Positions 37,386-50,170 are shown, counted from the first letter of the stretch. The stretch: DNA of 64,000 nucleotides from Ochotona curzoniae (GCF_017591425.1 NW_024464918.1:8740001-8804000); one strand, 5' to 3'. Notes: generated from the letters alone by a model not told the origin. Made by a program: numbers and translations.

Positions 37386-38024
37386 AGACTTTGCTATAAA
37401 TGCTGGATTTCCCAAATACTTTTAATGTTTTTAAATATCAGATATTATGAAAACATATCACAAATTTAAGTCACAGTTATCAAATGTGTGAAAACTAGGT
37501 ATGCTACTTTTGAAAAATCTGTTGGAAGTCTTAATGCTTTTACAATGTTTTTTGTTTGTTTGTTTGTTTTATTTTTCTGTTCTATAGGAACGGACAATTC
37601 TCATAACTTTGGCAGTTTTACACAAAATGCTATAAATCATTACTTTTCACAATTTCAAAGACTCATTTGCAACTGATTCATTCAGACCTGAGTACTTTTT
37701 CAGCAGAGCCACAAACAAAACACAAAATAAGAAGAGATCTTTCCAACAAACTGAGGGGAAGGGAACAAGAACGACACACAATAAGCAAACAAGAAAATGA
37801 AACAGCAAAAAATGTAGCAAAAACCACTATATGTATAAAACATGAAGGCACATTTTTTTGAATTGTATTTCAGGATCTTTGGCATACTTCCAATAGTTAC
37901 ATTTTGTGAAATTTGGTTTTTTATTATTAAAAAGAAACGAAATATTATTGAAATCAAAGAATTTGCCCACAGATGCATAACTTGTTGTTGTTAACATGGG
38001 AATCTGATCCTAAGAGCTATTGTC
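37386..38024. other. Single-copy DNA, no gene seen
   Basis: AT-rich, with a (TTTG)n tract near 37554-37569. Confidence 0.45.
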
Positions 38025-38310
38025 CTGTGTGAGGATTGGCCTAGCAAGAAGGATCCCTGCATCTTGTATGGACACACTCGAGGACAGCAGTTAACTGCTG
38101 CTCCACTCTCCCGCTTTCTGGTAATACAGATGCCAGAAGACTATGCTGATGGACCAGGGGATTTGGTTCCTGCTACTTCTCTGGAAGACCAGTGCTGCAC
38201 CCCAGGATCCCATTTTCAGCCCCAGGTTTGGGGTAATTTCAGAAGTGAATCAGTGGATGGAATCCCTGTCAAGCTCTGGCCATCTTCCTCTCAAAAAACA
38301 AAGTATCCAT
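38025..38310 (+). mobile_element. C-type SINE, plus strand, strongly diverged
   Basis: 'tgctgctccactctcccgctttctggtaatacagatgccagaagactatgctgatggacc' and 'cagccccaggtttggggtaatttcagaagtgaatcagtggatgg' keep the SINE order. The open frames here are shadows of the repeat. Confidence 0.5.
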
Positions 38311-41150
38311 CCACAATCCTGTCTTTTATTCAATGTGCCCAACAATGTCTGCAATCCTGACATACGGATGTATATAGTACATGGAGCTGCACATACTCAT
38401 AGTAAATTCCCAATGATATCCCTTCAAAGTACAGGAGTACAACCAACAGTGACGGGTAGCTGTGGAACATTCTCCCCCCGCCCCTTCAGCTCAGAATAGG
38501 GTAAATGAAGTGCTAGAAAATCTGAAAAAGGTCCCTGTCTGTCATTATTCAAAAGTAGAAACCAAATCATTAGAAACACTTCCACAGATCAAATGTAGGA
38601 AATATGTGTCCAAAGATAGAAATAACAATCATAACAATGATAATGAAACAGAGGGAAAGGAACCATAAAATAAGCCTTTGGTGGCCTAAAAGGACAAATA
38701 AAAACTAAAGTCATCTGGTGAGCGAAAAAATTTACTAAGTATCCCATCAGGGCTTAGCAGGACAGAGAGTGTTAAACGGCAAGAGACAATCCTGAAAGCT
38801 TCACTGGGGCTCAGGTTACTGGCTACAATATATGATGCTGAGCTGGTACACATTCATCTACAACTTCAAGGACTCCTGAATGGGTGATGCTCTTCTCTCC
38901 CACATGTTAATAATTTTCCAAATTATCCATGAGTGACACCTTAGAGGAGAATATGAAGGCAAAGAGACCTGTTGTCAGCCCAGCTGTCCAACTACTAAGT
39001 TAGACATTCTCCATAATAAGCAGAAATGTATCTGCAACTAGATGTAACTAGTTACATTTTACATATTGAGAAAAGCAGCTCAGTCATATTTTTTCCTAAG
39101 AGTAAGCAATTAACGCATTAACAGGTTATGTCTGTTCACTATGTTACTAGCTAGCATTCATTATTCTTTTCTTGAGTGAAAAACCCTTTATTTCTTTGCT
39201 CAGAAACTTGTCTCAGAGTGTTAGTTCAACATCTACCCTAGGCTTAAGCAGTGTACAGAAAGTATTAGTCTTCTTAAACCACTCTGTTATCTCTGAAAAA
39301 GAATCATGATTCTAGTCAATAGAATTCAGAATCAATGTGGGAGTTAGGCCTGTATGCTTGGAAAAAGGGAGAATTTCTTTCCTGCCTGAAACAGTTTTTA
39401 AAGTAATAAGTAGGATATAGCACAGGTAAGTATCAAAATAATTGCACTTTCATTCAAACATACAGAAATCTGAACACAGATATTTAATGAAAATAAGTGT
39501 TACTGTTCTTCAGTTTACATGTGCACAAATTCATAAATCAGATAGAGATTTTCCATTACTTCTGCTCAAGGATCCTGTATAGTGGTACTTACAACATTTG
39601 GTGCTGCTTTAACAGAACAATCCTACAGAAAGAAAAATTAGCCCAGAATTTTCAAGACTTCCTCAGTTAGAGAAATACTGTGCTGCTGAAGAGACGATTG
39701 TCACTTGGAAGAACTTTGGAAAAGCGTAGCAGGAAGATCAGAGAAAGTACTTGTATAAGTTATGTGAAATGCTATAGCAATAAGATCCCAGAGTTGTTAT
39801 GCATGACAGTAAGGGGATACAAATATAAAATACTGTGGATGGCAGTACATAAAACTTTGTATTATATCTCATGATAATGGGCAGCCATGGCAAGGTGGAC
39901 AAGGATAGGGTAATGTGACAAAGAGCAGTACTACAGGATGATGGATTTAGAAAAAGTACAGCAGAAACAGAAGAGTCTTAAATGCTTCTCAGAGATGAAA
40001 AGAGTATGCTGATCCTCTTACTTTTTATAGTTGCTTTTCTCACATATTAAGATTTAGATACATGGTGTGATTGTAGTAAAAAAAAAAACCCTATTTTTTA
40101 GAAAAGTGAGTGAGTGTGTATGTGAGAGGGTATGTTATAGCTTAAGTAATAATAAAAAGGATAGAGACAATTATCAAAAGCAGCTATATAGAGTCCCAGC
40201 TTGACCTGGGTATGTTTCTAGTTCTTTCATGAAGATCAGTCATTTTCTCAGACAAGGCAAATTACTATTGCTTTATTAGAACTACAAAAATGAAGTGGTA
40301 GGACTTAAGTTGGATTACTTCACACGTCAGAAAGGAATCCAAGTTTGAACATTAAAATCAGTGAGAAAGAATCTAAGGGATGTATTTTTTGCCATTACAG
40401 AACTTACTTTTTTGTTTTTCATAATTTGTAAAGTGACAACATCAGACTCCGATTTCAGTCTATTTTGAGATTCTTGTTCACCAAACACTGCTTCTCCAAA
40501 TATATTTTGCTTTTGGTACTAAGCACATTATTTACTAGACAGTGTACTAATTGCCAGGAAAACAGCGATTAATGAGATGACACACAAAACCAGGATGTAC
40601 CATTTTGTTTTATTTCTGAGAAATTGAATTATTAAGACCATAATTGTTACATCCAGGAATTAACCTATAACACTAATCAGTGCTACACATTCAGTGTTTC
40701 CCTTCCCATTCATACATTGAAGCCCTAACGCCTAACATGGCTATAGCTGACAAAGAAATCTCTAAAGGGAGCATGAAGATTCCATAAGATCTTAGAGGTG
40801 ATCTTGATCTCCATAAGAAGTGCTGATTTTCTATGAGAGGAGTCAATAGGAGCTTTCTCTCTCTCTCCCTCTCTCCCTCCCTCCCTTCTCGCCCCACCCC
40901 AGGTGCACATCCACAAGAAAGACCACGTGGACATCCAGATGAAAAGTTGTCCTTCAAGACAGCCTGCACAAGAAGCAAAACTGGCCAAGAAATTTAACGA
41001 GAACGTGAACATTTGAGAAATTTCTGTTGCTCAATACCTCTAGTCTTTGGTTGTTTTACATTGCAACCCATTAAGTTGAATGCTAATCATTCTATACAAA
41101 ATTATGAGAAAATTGTTGAAAACAGAAAAGATGAAAGAATAGATGTTATG
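38311..41150. other. Single-copy DNA, no gene seen
   Basis: AT-rich with a CT-rich tract at about 40855-40888. No exon or RNA gene supported. Confidence 0.4.
40855..40888. repeat. CT-rich (CTCC/CT) tract
   Basis: A run of CT and CCCT units on the plus strand. Confidence 0.85.
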
Positions 41151-41478
41151 TTTTTAAAGATTTATTCATTTTTATTTGCAAAGTCAGATCTGCAGAGTGG
41201 AGGAGAGACTGAGGGGACGAACTTCTGTCCGATGATTCCCCAACTGGCCGTAACAGCTGGAGTTTAGCCAATCTGAACCTAGGAGCCAAAAGCCTCTTCT
41301 GGGTTTCTTACATGGGTACAGGATCCTAAGGCCTTGGGGCAGTCCTTGACTGCTTTCCCAGGCCACAAGCAGGAAGCTGGATGGGAAGCAGGGCTGCCAG
41401 GATTAGAACCGGCACCCATGTGGGATCCCAGTACATTCAAAGCAAGGACTTTAGCAGCTAGGCTATCATGCCAGGGCC
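41151..41478 (-). mobile_element. C-type SINE (pika-like form), minus strand
   Basis: 'tttttaaagatttattcatttttatttgcaaagtcagatctgcagag', 'gtccgatgattcc', 'gggcagtccttgactgctttcccaggccaca', reversed B box 'ggattagaacc' (41400-41410), 5' end 'ccagggcc'. Near full length. Confidence 0.92.
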
Positions 41479-41859
41479 AAACAGATTCTTTAGATCAGTT
41501 TTTAAAACAGAAAGGTAAATTATTAAGAATAGGAGAAAACATGCGATAAAGATTTATTATCAATGATGAACATAGCCTAAGACTTGTTACTTTAGGAGGA
41601 CTCATTTCTTACAGAATTCCAAGGTCTTATAAGACAAGATAACTGTTGACATCCAATAACTTGGGACAGTATTGCCTTTTATATCATCTTTTGCTTTAAC
41701 TTGTTTCCATCTTCTGTGGAGACAACAGCTGTGTTTTCACTTTAATCTATATCCACAACTACAGTCACGTCTAATAAAATTCTGATAAGACTCTACTTTC
41801 GTTTCATGAATATATATTGATTGATTCATAGAACTAACAGCACATCACATCAGAGTTTT
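41479..41859. other. Single-copy DNA, no gene seen
   Basis: AT-rich, nothing recognised. Confidence 0.4.
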
Positions 41860-41984
41860 TTTTATTATCCATTGTTTTTGTCTACCTACCTGCCACAATA
41901 CAAAATCTTTGATAGCAGGGGATTTTTTTTTCCATCATAGAGTAGGTGTTCAATAAGTAGCTACTAAGTGTAAATAAATGATAT
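41860..41984 (+). mobile_element. L2 3' end, plus strand
   Basis: 'tttttgtctacctacctgcc...gatagcagggga...catagagtaggtgttcaataagtagctactaagtgtaaataaatga' matches the L2 3' end (catagtaggtgctcaataaat...gaatgaatga). Confidence 0.6.
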
Positions 41985-42466
41985 AATACATCAAACCTGG
42001 AACATAAATCTGGGAGTTCAGGCTAACAAATTTCTTTATTAAAGGGAAAAAAAATTGATAAAATGTTGCTAGTGTGATGCTGTCGTCACTGGGGACTTAA
42101 CAAGGAAGATTTGAGAATTAAAAAAGAGAGGAAAACTACAGTTTTGGGGGAATTAAAGTGGAGATTCTGAATTGAACAGTATCTGGAAGCAGAAAGGGCT
42201 TTTAGTGGATTACAGAACCATATACATTTATGATAAGAAAATATAAAAATTCAAAGATATATATTTTATATTCATACATAAAGAAAAAAATATATACAGA
42301 CATATATGTATCTCACATAGATATCTACATGAGGGGGTACTTCATAAAGTTCATCAAAAATCAAACTAAAAGAAATTTTAAACGTAATGTTTCTGATTTT
42401 GTTTGACATGCAAAAGAGCAAAAAGAGAAAAGATTTTTTAAAGGAAATTGGAGGCTTTTTTATTTT

Positions 42467-42790
42467 CATATTTCTTTATTTTTATTGAAGAGACAGATTT
42501 ATTGTGATAAGGCAAGGCAAAGAGAAAGATATTCTGTCTGCTGGTTTACTCCCTGAGTAACCACAATGGCCAAACTAAGCCAATCCAAAACCAGGATCCG
42601 GGAGTCAGGAGCTTTTTCCAAGTCTCCCACAAGGGTCTCAAGGCTTTGGGTCATTATCCACTGCCTTCCCAAGCAACCAGCAGGGAGCTGGATGCAGTGG
42701 GTGAAGCAGCTGTCATATGGACCAGTTCCCATATGAGATCCCAGAATGTGCCAGGCAAAGATTTAGACAGTAGGCTATTGTCCAGGCCCT
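42467..42790 (-). mobile_element. C-type SINE, minus strand
   Basis: 'tttctttatttttattgaagagacag', 'ctgctggtttactccctgagtaaccacaatggcc', 'gggtcattatccactgccttccc', 'agcagggagctggatgc' to 'ctattgtccaggccc'. Confidence 0.85.
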
Positions 42791-42791
42791 G

Positions 42792-42985
42792 GTTTACTCT
42801 TGAATTACCCACAACAGCAGAGGGTAGACCATGTCAATTCCAAGTCTTGCATGTTGAAAGCAGTAATTCAAGTACTTACAGCCTTGCTGCCTCCCAAGAT
42901 GCTCATTAACAAGAAGTTAGCAGAGGTAAGACCTGATTCCAGGAACCCCTACTTAGGAGTTGGGCTTCCGAAACATCATAACATA
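42792..42985 (-). mobile_element. Older C-type SINE fragment, minus strand
   Basis: 'aattcaagtacttacagccttgctgcctcccaagatgctcattaacaagaagttag' and 'gggcttccgaaacatc' are the reversed 5' half of the older C SINE. It directly abuts the SINE at 42467-42790. Confidence 0.6.
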
Positions 42986-45654
42986 CGATGAATATCTGTC
43001 CCAGAAGTAAATTTCGTAGTGAAATTGTTAATTCCATAAATATTTTCTTATTAATGGACATTTCCATGACCCTTTGCAAGTAGCCTTAAAAAAATGAAGC
43101 TCATTGTCCTTATTCCGAAGCCTTTACAAACATAATTATTCTGCTTAATCTATTTAACAGTATACTCAAACATTTAAGGGAAGGTTGTGCCACACTTAAA
43201 TGTTTATAAAAGTTCTCATGAATGCTCTCTCCAATTGTCCAACACACCGAATGTATGACCTCTGCCTGTTTTGAAGACTCTGTACCTTGAACATGTTTTG
43301 ATTTGAATGTAGTACAAAGCTAAACACAGCCAATGGCCTTCTGTACTGAAAGACCAGCTAGGTAAGACAAAAGCAACATAGAACAGCGAGACACCTTGAG
43401 CCCTACAGTACTCATGGCTTTAGAAAATTTTCAAGGACAACTGTACTTGGCATTGAATGTAGTTTCGAATGGAAGTAACTTCTCCCTTTCAACTGGTGAC
43501 TTTGCAGATTAAGTATGAAACCCTGGAATAAAATGCTCTGTTCTAAAATCCCTACATTTGGTTATGTAACTTGAGGTAAGCATCAGCTTAGATTAAAGGA
43601 ATAAAAGTGCATACTTAAGGAACCATAATGGGTGAAAGTGGTGCATGAAGCAGGGAGAAGAAAGAAAACAGCAAAAATCAGCATTCTATTATAGTATGCC
43701 AAAGGTCAAATTATATTTAATAACCTTTCTAATTTTATGAGGTATAAATATGATGATAGTCGTGTCATGACATCATTTAGCCCTAGAATTGAAGAAGTGC
43801 TTGGTCATTTAGATAATGGAGCTCGGGATGGTAATAGGATGAAACTTATAGCACAGGGTGACAGGTTAGTTCTTTTAGGATCATAGGCTCCTTCCTAGTG
43901 CTGCATAAAAGGGATTATTATATTGGCGTTCACAAGAATCTTGACATTTCCATTAAAATCATGATTTTGACAGGTTTATGTATTCAGTCCCTTTCATTTG
44001 CATGGGATTGAAATTTGACTTCAGAAATCCTCAGACCAAATACATTTTAAACATCAAGCATACTTGCTTATGTCCTCGGTTGCACAAGTAGTTGCAACAT
44101 GTAAGACTACGCAAATGATATTAATTTTTAGTAGTTTTGATCCTTTCTTAGTTTTTTAATCCTTACTTTAGAGAGTGTTAGATAAATGATTAAAGGATAA
44201 AAGATAGTTGAAGGTTTGAATGAGGAGTATGGGTTGCATAAAACACCTTATTCAGGGTGATAATTAGGATGCTTACTGCTTAAAGGGTATGTATTTATTA
44301 TGAAGCCATCAAATTTCATTCATTGTTATAAAGTATCCACAGAGACTTCTCATTTATGAGGCCAAACTGGGCTTTCTTTCCTGAGATCTATGCCCTTGCA
44401 ACTCCATGGGTTTTCAGAAAAATCAGCAACTTGACATTCATTACCTGGAGACTTACTATGTTTTTAAATACAAAGACAATGTATTTTATGCAAAGGTAGG
44501 GCTCCAAGGAGACAATCACATTTCACTGATTCCCCGTTCCCCGCCTTCCCTCACGACCTCCTGCCCAGCATCTCTCCCTCCCTTTCTTCTCTTTAACAGT
44601 ATTTGCACAGTCATACTTAATCCACTTTGTATTTACAGGCTTAATTTGCCACTGATCATAATATTTAACAAGTAAAAAAACACTATTATTTCATGCTTCA
44701 CAAAATAACGAGTCTCAAAACCTCAAATATCATGTGTTTTCTCTGATATGTAGCAGATACTACAGAATAAGAACTGTCTAAAGAAATGGTCACCTGCAAA
44801 CAGGACTGCCGCTTTTGAACCGAAGACTTCTTACAAATATACAGCACCGACGCTAATCACATCTGTTAAATGACAGTGAGCTTTTTACCAGAATGCCGGG
44901 ATAAGTTCTCAGGCACATTAAAATCTGGAAAGTCCCCGGGTAAACAACAAGCCAAATAAACAGTTCTATAAAATATTCTTGAATTTTAAAAGATATCAAA
45001 ATATTTAGGAATAATCAATTAGTATTACTTTGGGTCTTCTGCTGAAAGCCTAAAGACATATACAAACCTCTCAACACCTAGCTAAGTTTATACATAATTC
45101 CTACAGTCACTAAAACCCTCTGTAGCAGTGGCTAGTAGACCTGCCCTTGGGGTAAGTCAGGTGGATAGCTTGTTATTCTTAGCCTTTGAGCTAAAAAAAA
45201 AAGTTATAACATTCTCAAATCAAACAACCAAATAAAGGAAAAATAATGTTTTTGTGGAAAAGAAAGATCTGAAATTCAAATCTCAGGACATATAAAAACA
45301 ATTTTAAATAATTTAATTATCACCATGGATATAAAAACACATTGGAGTGGATATAAAGATGGTGTATTGGTTAGAAAGGTGAAAGTACACACTAGTTTAA
45401 CCTCTGCCAAAGAGAAAATGGCATGCCACTCTGTAACCCAGACTAACGCATACGTGAGATATAGTTATACTGTTAAATAAAAGGGCTTTGGGATAGAAAT
45501 CAATGTTTTTATAATTTTGGACACTCAAGGCAGGTGACTACAGCAATGAATATATAAGCTGGAAACATTTATTTTCTTTCAGGCCTGTTAAATGAAGAGT
45601 TTCATACCACTGACATCATCTCATACTGTTAAATTCTGAGATAATTTTGTGTCC
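42986..45654. other. Mostly single-copy DNA, possible L1 3' debris
   Basis: At 44.53-44.77 kb, 'ccactgatcataatatttaacaagtaaaaaaacactattatttcatgc...atatcatgtgttttctctgatatgtagcag' recalls an L1 3' UTR, but not firmly. No gene seen. Confidence 0.3.
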
Positions 45655-45990
45655 AAGAGTATTCTGTGTTTCTATAACGGAGCACCTGAGATGAGCAATT
45701 TAAAACAAATAGAAATGTGTTGGCTCCCATTTCAGGAGCATTTGAAGGTTAAGGTGTTAAAGCTTAGCAAACACTGCCTGCAGAATCACCAGGGGGGGAA
45801 GGCAAGGGAGTAAGAGACCAAGTAGCAGGAGGCCAAACTCATCCTTTCATAATAACCCCGATCCCAGGAAGTCCTCATGGTCAATTCACCTTTGAAAAAG
45901 CCTATATCTTAACACCATTATGATTGCATTAAATTCCATCGCAAGTTTTTGAGGGTACAAACGTTTTTGAAATTTTACAGCACCATTTAG
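45655..45990 (-). mobile_element. Solo LTR of the ERVL-MaLR group (MLT/MST type), minus strand
   Basis: 'tctgtgtttctataacggagcacctgagatgagcaatttaaaacaaatag', 'gaggccaaactcatcctttcataataaccccgatccc', 'tcatggtcaattcacctttgaaaaagcctatatcttaacaccattatgattgcattaaattcc' and 'gagggtacaaacg' follow the reversed MaLR LTR from end to end. No retroviral coding sequence is seen next to it, so it is an old solo LTR or fragment. Confidence 0.7.
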
Positions 45991-46331
45991 GAGTAGATAG
46001 GTTAGGAAACCAGTGGAGGCAAAATTTCCTTTTATAGTCACAGATTTTTAGAAATGAAGACACTGTTCTTGTGGGACATGATTCAGATCAGGTAATGTCT
46101 TTGGTCTGCAGTGGCTTTCTAATTTTTTTTATTTTTGCTCAGTAGATAGTCCAAAAGTATATACTACAATAAGGAAGTACCCAGTGGTAACAGATCAATT
46201 CCAGGATGTCCCCACATCAGTAATATAGAAAAAAAAAATTAGGGGATGTAGTAGATTGATCTCACACATCCAGAGAATTTTATCCTAAAGGAAAGAATAG
46301 TTCAAATAGTTGTATATAAAATATGATATGC

Positions 46332-46624
46332 TCTGCACAATGACTCAATTGGCTACTATTTCCCCTCAAGCATCAGGATTCCGTATGAATGCTAGTGCAT
46401 GTCCCTGATATTCCACATTTTCTCCAGCTCCCTGCTTCTGGCCTGAGAAAGTAGATGTGGATGGTCTAAGCCTTGGGACCTAGCACCCACATGAGAGACC
46501 CAGAGGAGGCCTTGGTTGGCTTCGCTCTGGCCATTGTGACCACCTGGGGAATGAATCAGTGGATGAAAGATCTTTCTGTCTCCCCTTCTCTATAAATATG
46601 TCTTTCCAATAAAAGTAAATAAAT
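46332..46624 (+). mobile_element. C-type SINE, plus strand, with target-site duplication
   Basis: Head 'ctctgcacaatgactcaattggc', 'ccagctccctgcttctggcctgagaaagtag', 'tagcacccacatgagagaccc', tail 'ctctataaatatgtctttccaataaaa'. Flanks 'tataaaatatgata' (46315-46328) and 'tataaaatctgata' (46625-46638) match at 13 of 14 positions, so the exact left junction is uncertain by a few bases. Confidence 0.88.
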
Positions 46625-46638
46625 TATAAAATCTGATA

Positions 46639-48977
46639 GAAGAAAGCAACGGCAAGCAGGAGACCGGTTAGAAGACAATGGTGTCAATGGAACTCAGGAA
46701 AATGAGCAAACTCTCTCCACAGTATATTAAACCAGGACTGGAACATTCACAAACACAATGACAATTTTTGGAGAGATGATGTCCTTGGAACGCTCTCTCT
46801 CTTTAACTTAAGTCAGCAGAAAATGAAAGACTATCTGGGATATTTCAGCACAATTTTTGCTAAAACACTTAGTTGAAAATGTGCGTGTATGTTTTCATTA
46901 GCTTTACAATTTTGTGGTTGTAATAAATCCCAGTGCTTCCATCAACAGTGCATTTTCAGTGGCTGTGACGATCAGAGGGACCAAGTGATCCAGTGAAAAG
47001 CAGAGCATTGGTAGAAGGCCTGAGAAACAAGTCGGATTCTAGGACGTCAGTCTACAACCACAAGTGCAAGCCAAGGTCTTACAGTCACTGAAAGATAGCC
47101 TCCCTGGCTCCTCCTTTTCCTACTGTCAAGCCTGAAGGGCTCCCCCAGCCTTGCCAACTGCCCTGCCTCATTCATCTCATCCAGGGAAACACGGCCCTCT
47201 TCTTGCAGCAGCCACGTCTGTCCTGACAAGCTAGGGTAGAATTGGGAAAAAGGACAGAGCTGAATTCATCAGAAGTCTGAGTTTTGCAGAAGCATTCCAC
47301 TCTGACTTATCCTCTCATACACAGGATTAGCTCCTGTGGTCTCATGGGATACGTGATTTTTGCCAAAGATACGTTTATAAATTTCCTAAGGCTTCAGTGA
47401 AATTACTTCAAGAATTGAGAATAGAATACGACAAAGAGAGAGAGAGCCCAGTAATTCAGGATATTTCAGTTATGTGAACATTTTTGCCAGCTATTCCAAA
47501 CCAGCGACTGCAATCAGCAGATCCGGATGGAGCTTAGCAGTAAGATCCACAGCCAAGAAGCACAGGCCATCTCACAGCAGAAGTCAAAAGGAGGCAGAGA
47601 GGCAGGTAAACACACTAAGGATGACGTATCTTCTTTTTCACTTTTGTATTTAAATTCTGAGTTATTTTTCATTGTGAATATGCACATGAAGTATAATCCA
47701 AACTAGAGAAAGCAAAGTTCCAAGTAATAAGTTATGTTATAAAAGTTTATCGTGGCTTTATAAACAAGTGATTTGTCTAGAAACAGCTTTCTAATTACCT
47801 AGAGGGATCTACAAAAAGGGCTTAAGTAATGTACAGAATGCTCATAAAGTTCATATTTATTCAAATAAAATGGCTAAAGAATCTCTCGAAAGGTATAGTC
47901 TACTGTGTGTCTCTCAAAATCTAACACATTGCCCTGCATCTCAGTGCTGAACACCATTTTAGCATTCAGCTGGTGCATTCTTCATGGGCTGTAACTTGGC
48001 TCATTCATCAGGCTGAAATGGGCTAATTTAAAATAGTCTGAGAAAGAAAAGAGGGGGGAAAAAAAGATAATTGTCTGCAAAGAGGTGTTAAGAATGAAAT
48101 AAAAATATAGAAAATTAGGAGTTGAAGAGGTATCTTTTTCAGCTGTCTCAGACTACTGTCTGAGGACACATACTAGTAATTTGTGAAGATGTGTGAGTAT
48201 TGAATTGCTCAGTGCACAAAGCCAGTCTAGTGAGTGATAACTCCAATACCAGCTTTGACTTGAGTGGATTAGGTACTAAGTGGGTTTAACAAAATTACCC
48301 AGAGCATTACATCATATTCTTCCTACTTCTTGTGACAGAACCTATTATTCCTGTGGACTCACTGCTGAAAATGAAGTGGTCAAAAATAAGAAAAGGGGGA
48401 AAGGATATGGGGAATCAAAGGGATGGGAAAATTACACATTAACCACTGCACTTTGGAACATTAAGAGGAGTTTGGTTGAAATCTGAAACCACCAGCTTAA
48501 ATGATATCTTAAATAGCAGTTATGTGGAAGATGAATCAAAGTTATTTCCAAACCTTGCTACTTACATACTTGATATTGGGATATACTGAGTTTCACAAGC
48601 ATTTGGGATATGCAAGAACAAGTCAGAATGATTTCTTTCTATCATATTTCTCTCCCTCTCCTGTCTCTTGCCTCTTTCTTCTATTCTTCACTGTCTTCCT
48701 TCTCTTCTGTATATCATGAACAGCTAATGGATCATGCACTTAGTATGTAGGGAATAAACACGTGCTTTCTGCCCTCAAGCACCACATTTGTCAAACTGTA
48801 ATGCAGAAAATGAAGTGATGCAAGGAAACAGTTTGGCTTTAAGATTTAAGGAAGAAGGTGCTTTCTAATTTGAGACCACACAAGTGTCTGTATGTGACAC
48901 TGGTCCCGCGTATGGTTGTGAAACTTAAAGTAATGAAAGTTTCAAACACTTGCTGAATAAATATTAGCCAGCTAAGT
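46639..48977. other. Single-copy DNA with one weak exon-like segment
   Basis: At 47491-47605 (plus) a segment bounded by TTTTTGCCAG and GTAAAC is open for 38 codons (LFQTSDCNQQIRMEL and on). One isolated segment of this size is easily chance. Nothing else is supported. Confidence 0.3.
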
Positions 48978-48992
48978 TGGACTGCTTATCTC

Positions 48993-49345
48993 ACTTTTTT
49001 TTAAAAAAAGGTTTATTTTATATTAATTACAAAGTCAGATGTACAGAGAGGAGGAGAGACAGAGAGGAAGATCTTCCATCCGATGATTCACTCACCAAGT
49101 GACTGCAATGGTGGTGATGTGCCGATCCGAAGCCAGGAGCCAGGAGCCAGGAGCCAGGAACGTCTTCTAGATCTTCCCCATGGGTGCAAGGTCCCAAGGC
49201 TTTGGGCCGTCCTTGACTGCTTTCCCAGGCCCCAAGCAGGAGCTGGATGGAAAGTGGAGCTGCCGGAATTAGAACTGGCACCCATATGGGATCCTACCTC
49301 ATTCAAAGTAACGACTTTAGCTGCTAGACCACAGCGTTGGGCCCG
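48993..49345 (-). mobile_element. C-type SINE (pika-like form) with perfect target-site duplication, minus strand
   Basis: T-run, 'tacaaagtcagatgtacagagaggaggagagacagagaggaagatcttcc', 'gggccgtccttgactgctttcccaggcccca', 5' end 'gcgttgggccc'. The flanks 'tggactgcttatctc' at 48978-48992 and 49346-49360 are identical. It carries four copies of a 7-bp unit (GCCAGGA, 49132-49159). Confidence 0.95.
49132..49159 (+). repeat. (GCCAGGA)4 tandem repeat inside a SINE
   Basis: Four exact 7-bp units. Other SINE copies in this window carry one or two units at the same place. Confidence 0.95.
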
Positions 49346-49360
49346 TGGACTGCTTATCTC

Positions 49361-49885
49361 TTAAAGAGTCAATGATAGTCATTGTCATGGAGATGTGAAG
49401 ATTGTTAAAAACAGTAGTTATATATATATATATACACATATAACAGGAAATGTGATGCAAAGTTGCATATCAAATATGATCATCTCAACATATTTTAAAT
49501 TTCCAAACAAGCAGCACTTGGATTTGAACCTCTGGGGTTCTGTTCTAGAGTATGACTTTTCATGATGCAGTCCCAACAGTTATCTTCTAAAAAAGAAGAA
49601 ACATCCAGGACTAAAGCTCTCATCACACAGGAGAGATTTTAGACATCACTGCCACTACCTTAACATCAATTTTATACAACATTCGAGTTTCAATCTTGCA
49701 TTTTTGTCATCTGTAACAAGAGAAAACAATGGGTTCTTAGGCAGTAGAGGGGAAGTTTCTAAAAACATTTCCTTGCAAGATATGGTGTATTTATACCACC
49801 AACAAAGTTTTCACCAGTTAAATTTTTCTACCACAGGTGATAGCAACAAGATACATGTTGTTGTAGCATCTTGAAAATATTTAGA
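49361..49885. other. Single-copy DNA, no gene seen
   Basis: AT-rich with a (TA)n tract near 49421-49444. Confidence 0.45.
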
Positions 49886-49980
49886 AATGGGGCTGGCACC
49901 ATGGCATAATATGCTAAGCCTCTGCCTTTGGTGCTGACATTCCATGGAATCATTGGTTCTATTCCTGATATTCCAGTGCT
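49886..49980 (+). mobile_element. C-type SINE 5' head, plus strand
   Basis: 'ggggctggcaccatggcataatatgctaagcctctgcctttggtgctgacattccatgg...ggttctattcctgatattcc' is the tRNA-related 5' head of a C SINE. It stops near 49970 at a point followed by a reversed SINE. Confidence 0.75.
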
Positions 49981-49984
49981 GAAC

Positions 49985-50170
49985 CAGCCCCAGAATGACA
50001 GAGAAAAAGATGAGAGAGAGATAAAGAGAGAGAGAAAATACTGAGCTCTTCCAATGTTCATCTCCATCTAGTTCTACCAGAGGCCCAAGCACTTACTCTA
50101 TCAACTATTTCCTCCCAAGGTGCATTAGCAGGAAGACAGATCAGAGTAAGTGTCCAGGAGACATCAATCA
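49985..50170 (-). mobile_element. C-type SINE fragment, minus strand
   Basis: GA-rich start, then 'agaggcccaagcacttactctatcaactatttcctcccaaggtgcattagcaggaagacagatcag', the reversed middle of an older C SINE. Confidence 0.7.

Noticed and set aside
49027..49364. Overlapping open frames on both strands (also 51686-52087, 53128-53487, 55486-55752)
   Set aside because: They lie entirely on C SINEs and arise from the CpG-rich, stop-poor SINE body.
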